37,921 bases of DNA, taken from assembly GCA_028284585.1 (NCBI GenBank), contig JANQRK010000092.1, forward strand, positions 1 through 37,921, read 5' to 3'. The position numbers and the translations under genes are program-made. Below are positions 1 through 7,091 of the stretch, one piece after another (the first letter of the stretch is position 1; each line of letters opens with the position of its first letter). Under the pieces are notes generated by a model that saw only the letters and a program-made list of their open reading frames with translations, was not told the origin of the DNA and searched no databases. Source of the stretch: Chromatiales bacterium (GTDB taxonomy: Bacteria; Pseudomonadota; Gammaproteobacteria; Chromatiales; Chromatiaceae).

Positions 1-1847
1 CCCTTGTAAGAGAGTTCGTAGTTCTTGGTGTACTCGGAGTCATAGTCCGTGACGCCAGAACCACCGAAGATGTCCAGGTCGACACCGCCGGGACGGTAGC
101 CCTCGGAATAGGTGAAGCCCACACGCTGCGTTTTCGACAGGGCGTAGGTAGCCGCGAGCTTCGGCAAGAACACACTCTGGTCTTTATCGCCGTCCAGGGC
201 CAAGTCTGCAAACACGAAACCGCTGGGCTGTAGCGTGATCTGTCCGGCCGTCGACAAATCGAAGTCGAGGCGCTCGTAGCGAAAACCGGCAGTCAATGTC
301 AGCTCGTCGATAGGCTTGAAGTCGAACTCGGCGAACACGGCCGCTGCCTTTATCTTGGTGGGGCTGAAGAAATCGATATCGAGATTCTGCGTCCCTAGCG
401 GCGTCGAGAAATCTACCAGGCCAATGCCATCGCGCGTATTCAGCTCGTCGAAATCCGAGTAGTAGACCCCGGCCACACCATTCAGCGCCTCGCCCTTGTA
501 GTTGAGCCTTAGCTCCTGCGAAAACTCCTCCTGATCTATACCTGCCCGCCAGACCTCTGCTTCGGTCGGCAAGGTGACCGCAAAATTATTGTTTCGATCG
601 TCCGAATCGAACTTGTTGTAGGTTGATATCGACTCGACTTCCCAACTGTCTGAAACATCGTAGATCACGTTGAGGGTAGTGATGTCGTGATCGGTGTCCA
701 TATCGGAGTCAAAGGGGTTGCGACTGACGAAACGCTTGCGTTCCACCTCGTAGCTCTCGATGTCGTTGTTGGTATCGGCCCGCAGCATCGTATGACTCAA
801 CAAGACCTCAAGCGGCGAATGGGCAGGGGCATACAGCAGCTTGGCCCGCAGAGAGTTCGAGGATTCGAACGCATAGTCATCCTCGTTTCGTACCTTGTTG
901 TCGAGAAAGCCATCGGTATGTTGGTGCTGGAGCGCAATGCGATAGGCAAAGTCGTCACTGATCGGGCCGGTGGTCGCTATGGCGGCATCATAGGTGTCGA
1001 ATGATCCATAGGAACCGCGTACCAAGGTACTACGCTCGAACTCCGGATCCTTGGTCTTGACCACGACTGCACCGGCCAGCGAGTTCTTGCCCTGATTGGT
1101 ACTTTGTGGACCACGAAGTATCTCGATGCGCTCGACGTCGAACAGGCTAGTGATACCGCGCGCACTCTGAACCCGTGTGGTATTGGCACCATCAATGATG
1201 ATCGAAGCCAGCCCCTCCTGCCCGGCACCGCCGACGCCGTCGGTATTGATGCCGCGGATGGAGAAATCGAAACTCTGTACGCCTACGCCGGTAGAGATGA
1301 CATTGGCCGTGCGCTTGAAGACGTCCTGGATATTGTCATCATTGCTGCGCTCGAGCTTTTCGCTGGTCTGGACATTGACCGAGGTATTGGTATCGAGCAG
1401 GCGCCGCCGAATGTTCTCACCGGTAATCTCGATCGGTTGCATCTCCAACACGGAGCCGTCAGCATCGCCGGATACATCGGCAATCCGTATCGCAATCACA
1501 GGCCCGTCGACCTGCGCCGCCAAGCCACTACCCTGCAGCAAACGATCGAGTGCTTGGCGCGCGGTCAAGCGCCCGGACACCTGCCGTGCCATCTTGCCTT
1601 GCACCAGCTCAGCGTCGACCAACAGCGTCATGCCGGTCTGCCGAGCCAAGGTATCCAGCGATGTAGCCAGGCTACCGGCAGGAAGGCTCAGCAAATGTCG
1701 TGCATCACTCGATCCCGCATGCCCCTGAGCCCTTGCGCCAGGGGCAGGAGAGAGGATCAGCGTTAGCGAGATTGTCGCCAAGGCGGCGAAGCGGGCGAGT
1801 GCGTGGAGAGGCGGTGGCATCGCGATTCGAGGTAGATTGGCTTGCAT
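1..1847 (-). CDS. TonB-dependent receptor with STN domain, FecA-type (C-terminus beyond the window)
   Basis: Outer-membrane receptor that imports a ligand using TonB energy; the ligand cannot be read from the sequence. About 615 residues are visible and the reading frame is still open at the left edge, so the end of the beta-barrel is missing. A signal peptide covers about residues 1-41. An STN (secretin/TonB N-terminal) signalling domain lies at about 52-120, with the segment LTARQALDRLLQGSGL. A plug with the motif EILRGPQSTNQGKNSLAGAV follows. The STN domain is what FecR-type anti-sigma regulators sense. The plug and early barrel resemble those of the receptor at 13484-15871. Start is ATG at 1847; a second in-frame ATG lies at 1820 and would still leave a signal peptide. 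It follows tonB by 137 bp in the same direction. Confidence 0.93.
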   Translation of the reverse strand, partial: MQANLPRIAMPPPLHALARFAALATISLTLILSPAPGARAQGHAGSSDARHLLSLPAGSLATSLDTLARQTGMTLLVDAELVQGKMARQVSGRLTARQALDRLLQGSGLAAQVDGPVIAIRIADVSGDADGSVLEMQPIEITGENIRRRLLDTNTSVNVQTSEKLERSNDDNIQDVFKRTANVISTGVGVQSFDFSIRGINTDGVGGAGQEGLASIIIDGANTTRVQSARGITSLFDVERIEILRGPQSTNQGKNSLAGAVVVKTKDPEFERSTLVRGSYGSFDTYDAAIATTGPISDDFAYRIALQHQHTDGFLDNKVRNEDDYAFESSNSLRAKLLYAPAHSPLEVLLSHTMLRADTNNDIESYEVERKRFVSRNPFDSDMDTDHDITTLNVIYDVSDSWEVESISTYNKFDSDDRNNNFAVTLPTEAEVWRAGIDQEEFSQELRLNYKGEALNGVAGVYYSDFDELNTRDGIGLVDFSTPLGTQNLDIDFFSPTKIKAAAVFAEFDFKPIDELTLTAGFRYERLDFDLSTAGQITLQPSGFVFADLALDGDKDQSVFLPKLAATYALSKTQRVGFTYSEGYRPGGVDLDIFGGSGVTDYDSEYTKNYELSYK

Positions 1848-1937
1848 TGGTTTTCCTTGGTCGACTGGTTTCTTAGGTGTTGTTTCATCCCTTGCCAAGC
1901 GACATGCGAGGCCAAAGGCGCTGGGTGGTCTTTTTTT

Positions 1938-1966
1938 GGGGACGCGAAACTCCGCGGTGGATTTCG
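1938..1966 (-). promoter_or_regulatory. candidate FecI-type ECF promoter before the left-edge receptor
   Basis: On the minus strand the gap after tonB reads CGAAAT, 17 bases, then GTCCCC, with TTTCGC just before the second block. The E. coli fecA promoter has GGAAAT and a GTCC-containing -10 at a similar distance. The site is 91 bp upstream of the receptor ATG. This is a by-eye match and differs from the 27-bp element found before the other STN receptors. Confidence 0.3.
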
Positions 1967-1984
1967 GACCCGAATAGGGTTCGA

Positions 1985-2749
1985 TCAGCGCAATGCAAAA
2001 CGCACTGGCACCACCAACTGCAACTGCGACTCCGGCATTGAATCGGGCATCGCCGGCAACGGCTGGGCGCGCTCGATCATTGCGACCACCTCACGATCGA
2101 GCAGCGAGTATCCGGAGCTCTGCCGGATCTCATAGCTCAGCACGCGTCCTTTACGATCCATGACGAAATGCAGCAACGCAGTACCTTGCTGTTTGCGCCG
2201 GCGTGCACGACGTGGGTATTCCTTGTGACGCTCAAGCCAGGCCTGCAACATCGACATGTAATCCACGCGCTGCCCGACTTGGCCACCGCCAACGGTGTTG
2301 TCGCGACTACCCTGGTCGGGTGCGTCCTGGGTTCCGGATTTGCCAACGCCGCCTTGCACTGCAGCCAGTACAGGCTTTGGTGGCTCCTTCGCTTGTTTGG
2401 TCACAGTTGGCTTGGGTGCCGGCTTCGGAGGCAGCGGCTTGGGTGGCGGTCGTCGAACAGGCTCGGGCTCTGGTTCGGGCTCGGGCTCGGGCTCGGGCTC
2501 TGGTTCAGGCTCGGGCTCGGGTTCTGGTTCTGGCTCGGGTGCTTCGACCGGCTCCTCGGCTTCGACCGTCGACACATCTCCGGCTGCGGCACCGGCCGGG
2601 CCGAGTCCGATCTCGATCCCACCGATACCGAGTTGCACCGCCGCGGCCGGCGGTGGTGACCGCCACAGCATCAGGATCGCCCCGCCGACGTACAACAGAG
2701 ACGCGATGGCCGCACCGAGCAGCCAAAGCCGTGTGTTCAGTTCCTTCAT
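1985..2749 (-). CDS. tonB: TonB energy transducer
   Basis: Periplasm-spanning protein that carries ExbB/ExbD proton-motive energy to outer-membrane receptors. The 254 residues comprise a membrane anchor at 9-29, a Glu-Pro dipeptide run at about 66-97, a Pro/Lys-rich stretch to about 126, and a TonB C-terminal domain at about 164-254. That domain shows the family pattern: YPRRAR, a central Gly-Arg-Val, SSGYSLLDRE and PLPAMP. The start overlaps the stop of the upstream exbD by ATGA, so translation is probably coupled. It is the last gene of the exbB-exbD-exbD-tonB module and sits directly before an STN receptor, which suggests a dedicated TonB rather than a housekeeping one. Confidence 0.95.
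   Translation of the reverse strand: MKELNTRLWLLGAAIASLLYVGGAILMLWRSPPPAAAVQLGIGGIEIGLGPAGAAAGDVSTVEAEEPVEAPEPEPEPEPEPEPEPEPEPEPEPEPEPVRRPPPKPLPPKPAPKPTVTKQAKEPPKPVLAAVQGGVGKSGTQDAPDQGSRDNTVGGGQVGQRVDYMSMLQAWLERHKEYPRRARRRKQQGTALLHFVMDRKGRVLSYEIRQSSGYSLLDREVVAMIERAQPLPAMPDSMPESQLQLVVPVRFALR
2461..2540. repeat. GGCTCG-type hexanucleotide repeat encoding the Glu-Pro run of TonB
   Basis: A short tandem array of the hexamer GGCTCG with variants such as GGTTCT and GGCTCT. On the minus strand it encodes alternating Glu and Pro. Because the unit is 6 bp, slippage would change the length of the periplasmic spacer without breaking the frame. The sequence interruptions suggest a moderately old array. 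Confidence 0.8.
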
Positions 2750-3153
2750 TGCACGATCGGCAGCGTCAGCAGGTACAGCCGCTCCACGCCGGCCGCGCGC
2801 AGGCCCTCCATCAGCACCACGACCCGGTTGCCGGCGACCCGTGCATCGGACTTGAGCTGGAACCGCAACGCCGGATCATCCGCCAGGCGTTCTGCTATCT
2901 GTTGCAGCAGGGCCTCGCGATCCAATGTCTCACCATCCAACGCCAGTTGCCCTTTGGGCCCCAGCAGCACGCTCAGGGTATCCGGCTCACTCACGGCCTC
3001 GCTGACCGATTCAGGTGCTTGCACCGCGAACGGCTCGACTGCACTGAGACTGCCGGCGAGCATGAAGAAGATCAGCAACAGAAAGACCACATTAATGAGC
3101 GGCAGGATGCTCGCCTCGCTCTGGTCAGTGCGGGGTTCCTCGAAACGCATCAC
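2746..3153 (-). CDS. exbD: ExbD-family biopolymer transport protein, second copy, Asn in place of the key Asp
   Basis: Small single-pass component of the proton channel that powers TonB. About 135 residues with a membrane helix at 17-34 (ILPLINVVFLLLIFFMLAG). The usual ExbD transmembrane motif is PLIDV; here it is PLINV, so the protonatable aspartate is replaced by Asn at about residue 21. A periplasmic ExbD-type domain follows. The start is either GTG at 3153, 7 bases after AGGA, or ATG at 3150. The gene begins 3 bp after the preceding exbD and its stop overlaps the tonB start. It probably acts as the non-titratable partner in a mixed ExbD dimer. Confidence 0.9.
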   Translation of the reverse strand: MMRFEEPRTDQSEASILPLINVVFLLLIFFMLAGSLSAVEPFAVQAPESVSEAVSEPDTLSVLLGPKGQLALDGETLDREALLQQIAERLADDPALRFQLKSDARVAGNRVVVLMEGLRAAGVERLYLLTLPIVQ

Positions 3154-3156
3154 CGG

Positions 3157-3627
3157 TCAGTCCTGCGCGGTGGGTGAGGGCGTGCCTGCGGCATTCCAGC
3201 TGCGGTCGCGGATCATGCTCAGCTGTGTAATACCGGCAAGCTGCAGCTGGTCCAGCACCGCGATCACGGTCTGCAACGTAGTATCACCGAGCGGCTGCAC
3301 GCGCACCACGGCACCTGGATCGACGTCGAGGCGTCGTTGCAGTATGGGTAGCATTGCCGCCATCGTCATCACTTCGCCGTTGAGTTTGAGTTGTGCCGTA
3401 CCCACACTAAGCAACAATGGCCGAGGCTCCGTGGTCGGCTGGCTGGTGGTCGATGGCAATACCGTATCCAGTGAGATCGAACGCCAATCGAGAAAACTCG
3501 AGGCGAGCATGAAGAACACCAGCAGGATGAACACCACGTCGATCAATGGCGTCAGGCTGATCACACTGCGCCGGCGTGCCGGCCGGCTGTCGATGCTAAA
3601 TGGTCTGGAAGTTGCGGGCGTCTGCAT
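3157..3627 (-). CDS. exbD: ExbD-family biopolymer transport protein, first copy, with canonical Asp
   Basis: Proton-channel component of the TonB motor. From the ATG at 3627 it has 156 residues. An Arg-rich cytoplasmic N-terminus leads to a helix at 26-44 containing LTPLIDVVFILLVFFMLASS, with the essential membrane aspartate at residue 30, and then a periplasmic domain. The start overlaps the end of exbB by about 30 bp; another ATG at 3639 is possible, and neither has a strong ribosome site. Paired with the following exbD, which lacks this aspartate. Confidence 0.92.
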   Translation of the reverse strand: MQTPATSRPFSIDSRPARRRSVISLTPLIDVVFILLVFFMLASSFLDWRSISLDTVLPSTTSQPTTEPRPLLLSVGTAQLKLNGEVMTMAAMLPILQRRLDVDPGAVVRVQPLGDTTLQTVIAVLDQLQLAGITQLSMIRDRSWNAAGTPSPTAQD

Positions 3628-4465
3628 CACGCGATACATCCGGTCGTCTCGACGAAGGCGGCACATCGACTGCGGCGGGGCGGGGCGAGGTGACTTCGAT
3701 CGACAGGTCGGTGGTAAACACCTGGGTCACCAGATTGTCCATATCGTGCGCCAGGCGATCGACGCGGCGCTCCAGCCAATTCAGCAAGGCAACCACTGGG
3801 ATAGCGACGCACAAGCCCACTGCCGTGGTCAGCAAGGCCTCCCAGATACCACCGGACAGGATCGCCGGGTTGACCCGGTTGCCGGCCGCCTCGAGTTGTC
3901 GGAAGGCCTCGATCATGCCCAGCACGGTTCCCAGCAGGCCGAGCAGCGGGGCCAATGAACCGATCACCTCAAGCGGTCGCAGACCGCGCCTCAACTCGAA
4001 CAACATGGCGCAACCGTGGCGTTGCACCTCCTCACGCACCAGGGCCTCGGGCAAGCCGCTGCGCTGACCATGGATCGCGCGCGCTATGACTTGCGAGGTC
4101 GGGTCTTGGCAGGCTGCGAGCTGCTTGAGCGCCAGCTCTGGCTGGCCGGCTTGCCAGTAACGCAAGGCGGCGGTCGCAGGTCGCCGTCGACCGATCCGCA
4201 GCCACTGGAACTGCAGTAGCTTGACCACGATGATGGTCAGCGCCACAAACGACATCAGCAGCAGGACCACCACCACAGGACCACCGATCTCGAGCAGAGA
4301 GCCGGCGCGCTCCAACACGCCGCCCAAGGGTTCGAGTTCGGCGGCGCCCGCCGTGGCGATCTGGCTCGTGTCGGCCAACCCGGCCGGCTCGATGCTGCCC
4401 GGCTGGGTCGCTAGGCTCGTCATAGCGGCATCGGTCGCAGGCGCTTGGTTCAAGGTATCTGTCAT
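3596..4465 (-). CDS. exbB: ExbB/TolQ/MotA-family proton channel protein
   Basis: Inner-membrane channel subunit of the TonB-ExbB-ExbD motor. From ATG at 4465 it has 289 residues. The first membrane helix is at about 61-82. A cytoplasmic domain follows, then two helices at about 166-186 (with GSLAPLLGLLGTVLGMIEAF) and 208-230 (with the family motif EALLTTAVGL). This matches the MotA/TolQ/ExbB fold. The start overlaps the stop of the upstream DUF3325 gene as ATGA and is preceded by a GAG-rich ribosome site, so it is preferred over the longer frame reaching 4621. The roughly 50-residue soluble N-terminal extension is longer than in E. coli ExbB. Confidence 0.94.
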   Translation of the reverse strand: MTDTLNQAPATDAAMTSLATQPGSIEPAGLADTSQIATAGAAELEPLGGVLERAGSLLEIGGPVVVVLLLMSFVALTIIVVKLLQFQWLRIGRRRPATAALRYWQAGQPELALKQLAACQDPTSQVIARAIHGQRSGLPEALVREEVQRHGCAMLFELRRGLRPLEVIGSLAPLLGLLGTVLGMIEAFRQLEAAGNRVNPAILSGGIWEALLTTAVGLCVAIPVVALLNWLERRVDRLAHDMDNLVTQVFTTDLSIEVTSPRPAAVDVPPSSRRPDVSRDADARNFQTI

Positions 4466-4758
4466 GTCTTCACTCTCGAGGGTCCACGCTGGACCGCATA
4501 GGCCCGGGTGAGTAGCCAACCGGCAATGAAAAGAAAGCCCAAGGCGATGGCCGTGTCGGCCGTGCTGCCGCGCAGCACGCCGAGGGTGACCGGCAGCAGG
4601 ACCAAACCGAAATAGCACCATCGGGGCAGGCCAAAGGCCGTGTGCTTGGTGGGCAGCCCTTTGCCTGCGGCATGCCGCTTGGGGTCGCCGCTGATCAGGA
4701 TTGCCAACCCGGCGATGGCGGCTGCATAGGCCAGGACCTCGACCAATGGCGCAAGCAT
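4462..4758 (-). CDS. DUF3325-type small membrane protein
   Basis: A 98-residue protein with about three hydrophobic helices (residues 4-22, 47-63 and 68-87). It resembles the DUF3325 family, small proteins that accompany PepSY-type proteins in siderophore loci such as the fpvGHJK region of Pseudomonas. No enzymatic role is established. Its start overlaps the preceding PepSY gene stop by one base (TGATG) and its stop overlaps exbB. I infer that it helps the PepSY protein handle or reduce ferric-siderophore iron at the inner membrane. Confidence 0.75.
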   Translation of the reverse strand: MLAPLVEVLAYAAAIAGLAILISGDPKRHAAGKGLPTKHTAFGLPRWCYFGLVLLPVTLGVLRGSTADTAIALGFLFIAGWLLTRAYAVQRGPSRVKT

Positions 4759-6395
4759 CAGGTTTCCTCGCTACGCTGGGAGATTGCCGACCAGGCAGGT
4801 CGGCGGCCTGAGCGTCTTGCCGACCAACGCTCTAGACAGACCAGCCCGGCGATGAGCAACAGTAAGTCGACTGCGGGAACCACCGCCCAGCCACCGGCGA
4901 TCGCGTCACTCCAGGGCATGCCACCGCCGAGCAGGCGCAGTGGTGTCACCGATAGCAAGGACACGGCAAGCGCGAGCAGCAGATGGCGGCGCAGCCGGTC
5001 GAGGTCACTGGTGTACCAGACCAGTAGCGACACACTGGCCGCTACTGCCACAAAGCCGAGTTTTACTGCCGCACCTGCGTTGAGATCGAGCAGGGGGGCG
5101 GCGAAAAAGCCGATCGCGCTACCGATGAGCGCCAGCGGCAGGCCATACAGCATCCATTGCGTGAGCTTCTCCAACCGCAACCAGCCCTCGGTACGCCGCC
5201 GCAGCAACCACAAGAGCAAGCCAGACCCGACGACATAGGCCGCTGCGCACCCCAGGCCAAACCATGCGGCCTTCGAGGCGAACCCGGCGAAGTTGCCAAA
5301 ATGCAGCGGCCCGATCAGGCCCAGCACGTCGTTGCCGAGCGAGGGCTGCAGACCAATCGCCGGTTTGGGTCGCATGAATTCGCCGGTGGCCGCGTCATAC
5401 AGCAAGATGGTCCCGCTCAGGCTGCCCTCGGGCGGGCTCATGCCGACCGAGGTGATGGCATCGGCGCGGCCCCAGCGCTGCACGCTGAGCGAGATCGGGT
5501 GGCTGCCGTCTCCAGACGTTCGTGCACGCGCATCGTCCAAGATGCCGTCCAAATCGGCCATGACGGCTGGACTGTCGTCATGCGGTGCCGGCATGCCGAT
5601 GACGGTCTCGATCAGCTTTTTCTGATCGCCGCCCGTGGCCACCATCGACATGACGGTCAGACCGAAACTGCCGGCGAAGCTAAAGAAGCTGCCGGTAAAG
5701 GCCAGCAAGAAGGCAAAGATCAGATTCCAACTTCCCGCCACCACATGGCGGTCGCGCGCCGTCAGTAATGTATTGCGCGCACTGATGCGCTGCACGAACA
5801 GTTGGCTCAGCAGCTTGCGATGCACGATCAATCCAGTGATTGCGGCCACCATCATCGCCAGGCCGAGGGCCCCGGTCAGCAGCAAGCCCCAGGGATCGGG
5901 GAGGTACAGGCGTACATGGAGGTCCACCAAGAATCGCGCCAGGGCCGCGTCCGTGTCGGCGGCCCGGATGTCCGGCCCTTCACCTTCGCGCCGGTCCAGC
6001 AGGGCCCAGGTCGACGGGTCGTATTCGAGCTCGACACCCTTGTCGACGATACCCCCGTCCTGGCCCTCGACATGGGTATGAAAGAACACCGATAGGCGTT
6101 CACCGGTGGCGGCGAAGATCCCGACCTCTTCGTAGTATTGTGGATCCACGGTCCGGGCTGCATCACGCACAGCGGTATCCAGTCCGGGCTGCAGGATCTC
6201 GCCCGGGTGCGTCGGCAGCGGGCTCGACCACTGGCCAATTTCCTCGGCGAACACCGCCACCGTGCCGGTCACAATGACCGCGTAGAGCAGCAGGCCGAGC
6301 GCGATGCCCGACCAGCCGTGAATCGCGAACAGGCGTTTTACCAGGCTGCTGCGCTGGGTCTCTGGTGAATACAAGTCGGGACGGGTCGATGCCAT
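4758..6395 (-). CDS. PepSY-associated membrane protein, putative ferric-siderophore reductase
   Basis: Inner-membrane protein of 545 residues from ATG at 6395, which has a good ribosome site (AGGAGA seven bases upstream). The N-terminal helix follows LFAIHGWSGIALGLLLYAVI with a conserved His. A large periplasmic PepSY-type region lies between about 50 and 190. Further helices include GLLLTGALGLAMMVAAITGL and LIFAFLLAFTGSFFSFAG, and a four-helix block makes up the C-terminus. Relatives such as FpvG of Pseudomonas are required for reductive release of iron from siderophores. The upstream extension to 6650 overlaps the preceding gene and is rejected. Part of one overlapping operon with DUF3325, exbB, exbD, exbD and tonB. 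Confidence 0.88.
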   Translation of the reverse strand: MASTRPDLYSPETQRSSLVKRLFAIHGWSGIALGLLLYAVIVTGTVAVFAEEIGQWSSPLPTHPGEILQPGLDTAVRDAARTVDPQYYEEVGIFAATGERLSVFFHTHVEGQDGGIVDKGVELEYDPSTWALLDRREGEGPDIRAADTDAALARFLVDLHVRLYLPDPWGLLLTGALGLAMMVAAITGLIVHRKLLSQLFVQRISARNTLLTARDRHVVAGSWNLIFAFLLAFTGSFFSFAGSFGLTVMSMVATGGDQKKLIETVIGMPAPHDDSPAVMADLDGILDDARARTSGDGSHPISLSVQRWGRADAITSVGMSPPEGSLSGTILLYDAATGEFMRPKPAIGLQPSLGNDVLGLIGPLHFGNFAGFASKAAWFGLGCAAAYVVGSGLLLWLLRRRTEGWLRLEKLTQWMLYGLPLALIGSAIGFFAAPLLDLNAGAAVKLGFVAVAASVSLLVWYTSDLDRLRRHLLLALAVSLLSVTPLRLLGGGMPWSDAIAGGWAVVPAVDLLLLIAGLVCLERWSARRSGRRPAWSAISQRSEET

Positions 6396-6409
6396 CTCTG
6401 TCTCCTGCT

Positions 6410-6721
6410 CTAGGCCAGGTGTTGCACGATGACGCCGACCTGCACGACCGCCAGGCCGCCCACGACCCAGAGTCCCCGGTTGACGTGATGCGTCAGGCAA
6501 CCATGAAAAAACAACACCGACCAGAACACCGGAAACAGCACTAGGGGCAATACGATGTTGTCGACACCGGCCGCGCCGGGCGGCATCCAGACTGCGCCGG
6601 CGGCCATGATCAGCACAGCGGTGACAAACGCCAGCGGCCCGGCCAGCCAAAACCGGCGGGCACGCAGGAAGCGCCAGCGGTTTGATGCCGCTGCTTCAGA
6701 TGGTGCGGAGCGCGCTAGCAT
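6410..6721 (-). CDS. small hydrophobic membrane protein, first gene of the tonB operon
   Basis: A 103-residue protein with about three predicted helices (around 27-44, 55-73 and 83-100) and a basic N-terminus. I do not recognise it firmly. Size and position match the small DUF3649-like or uncharacterised proteins that precede PepSY genes in siderophore loci, but the sequence does not clearly fit DUF3649. It ends 14 bp before the PepSY start, so it is very likely co-transcribed. It could assist assembly of the PepSY membrane complex. Confidence 0.7.
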   Translation of the reverse strand: MLARSAPSEAAASNRWRFLRARRFWLAGPLAFVTAVLIMAAGAVWMPPGAAGVDNIVLPLVLFPVFWSVLFFHGCLTHHVNRGLWVVGGLAVVQVGVIVQHLA

Positions 6722-6944
6722 GAGACCCGGCCTCGTGCACGCTGAGCATCACCAATGCCCAGGTCTTGCCCGCTAACGGTTTGACTGGCGCGGCGGCTAG
6801 CAACGGCCAAAACCATGGCCTGTAGCGATATCAAGGACGTCGACCATCCGGGCAGCGATCGCTCCGCGCCCGCGCGGCCCCAAGGGCTATTGCACAGCAT
6901 CGGCTCTTTCTGTTTTTTGTCGGCTTGTAGGGTTATCTAGGGTT
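6722..6944. other. 223-bp leader between promoter element and operon, no convincing gene
   Basis: On the minus strand this follows the 27-bp promoter-like element and precedes the first operon gene. Short open frames exist, the longest about 60 codons, but none has a ribosome site, a recognisable sequence or hydrophobic character like its neighbours. The proximal part (AGAAAGAGCCGATG) resembles the leaders of the two STN receptors, so it may be a relic of a receptor 5' end. Confidence 0.4.
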
Positions 6945-6971
6945 TGCCCCGCGAGATCCAAAAAGGGGAAC
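6945..6971 (-). promoter_or_regulatory. 27-bp FecI-type promoter-like element, copy A
   Basis: The + strand reads TGCCCCGCGAG, five variable bases, then AAAAGGGGAAC. On the coding (minus) strand this is GTTCCCCTTTT-N5-CTCGCGGGGCA. The same 22 invariant bases with identical spacing recur at 9594-9620 and 15916-15942. It lies just after a terminator and before the PepSY/exb/tonB operon. A promoter for a FecI-family ECF sigma factor is inferred from position. Confidence 0.55.
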
Positions 6972-6981
6972 CCAAAGGAGG

Positions 6982-7047
6982 AAAAAAATTGGTCAGCGGT
7001 TTATTGGGCAGACGTGGCGGAATGCCGGCCCATCGCACACGCTGACC
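6982..7047 (-). terminator. probable terminator of the receptor at 7092-9554
   Basis: Minus-strand arms GGTCAGCG and CGCTGACC (7040-7047 and 6991-6998) are perfectly complementary and are followed by AATTTTTTT. The loop of about 41 bases is long, so internal pairing is likely. It sits 45 bp after the receptor stop and insulates it from the next promoter element. Confidence 0.6.
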
Positions 7048-7091
7048 TAATGGGAGGCCACTGAGGTCTCGATGTCCTTAGAAAGGCAGCG

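Noticed and set aside
2203..3177. Long plus-strand frame opposite tonB and exbD
   Set aside because: Composition (Arg/Ala/Gln rich, repeat-driven) is that of an antisense shadow of the Glu-Pro repeat and exbD genes.
6715..6900. 61-codon minus-strand frame between promoter element A and the tonB operon
   Set aside because: No ribosome site, no recognisable sequence, and it overlaps the start of the next gene in another frame.
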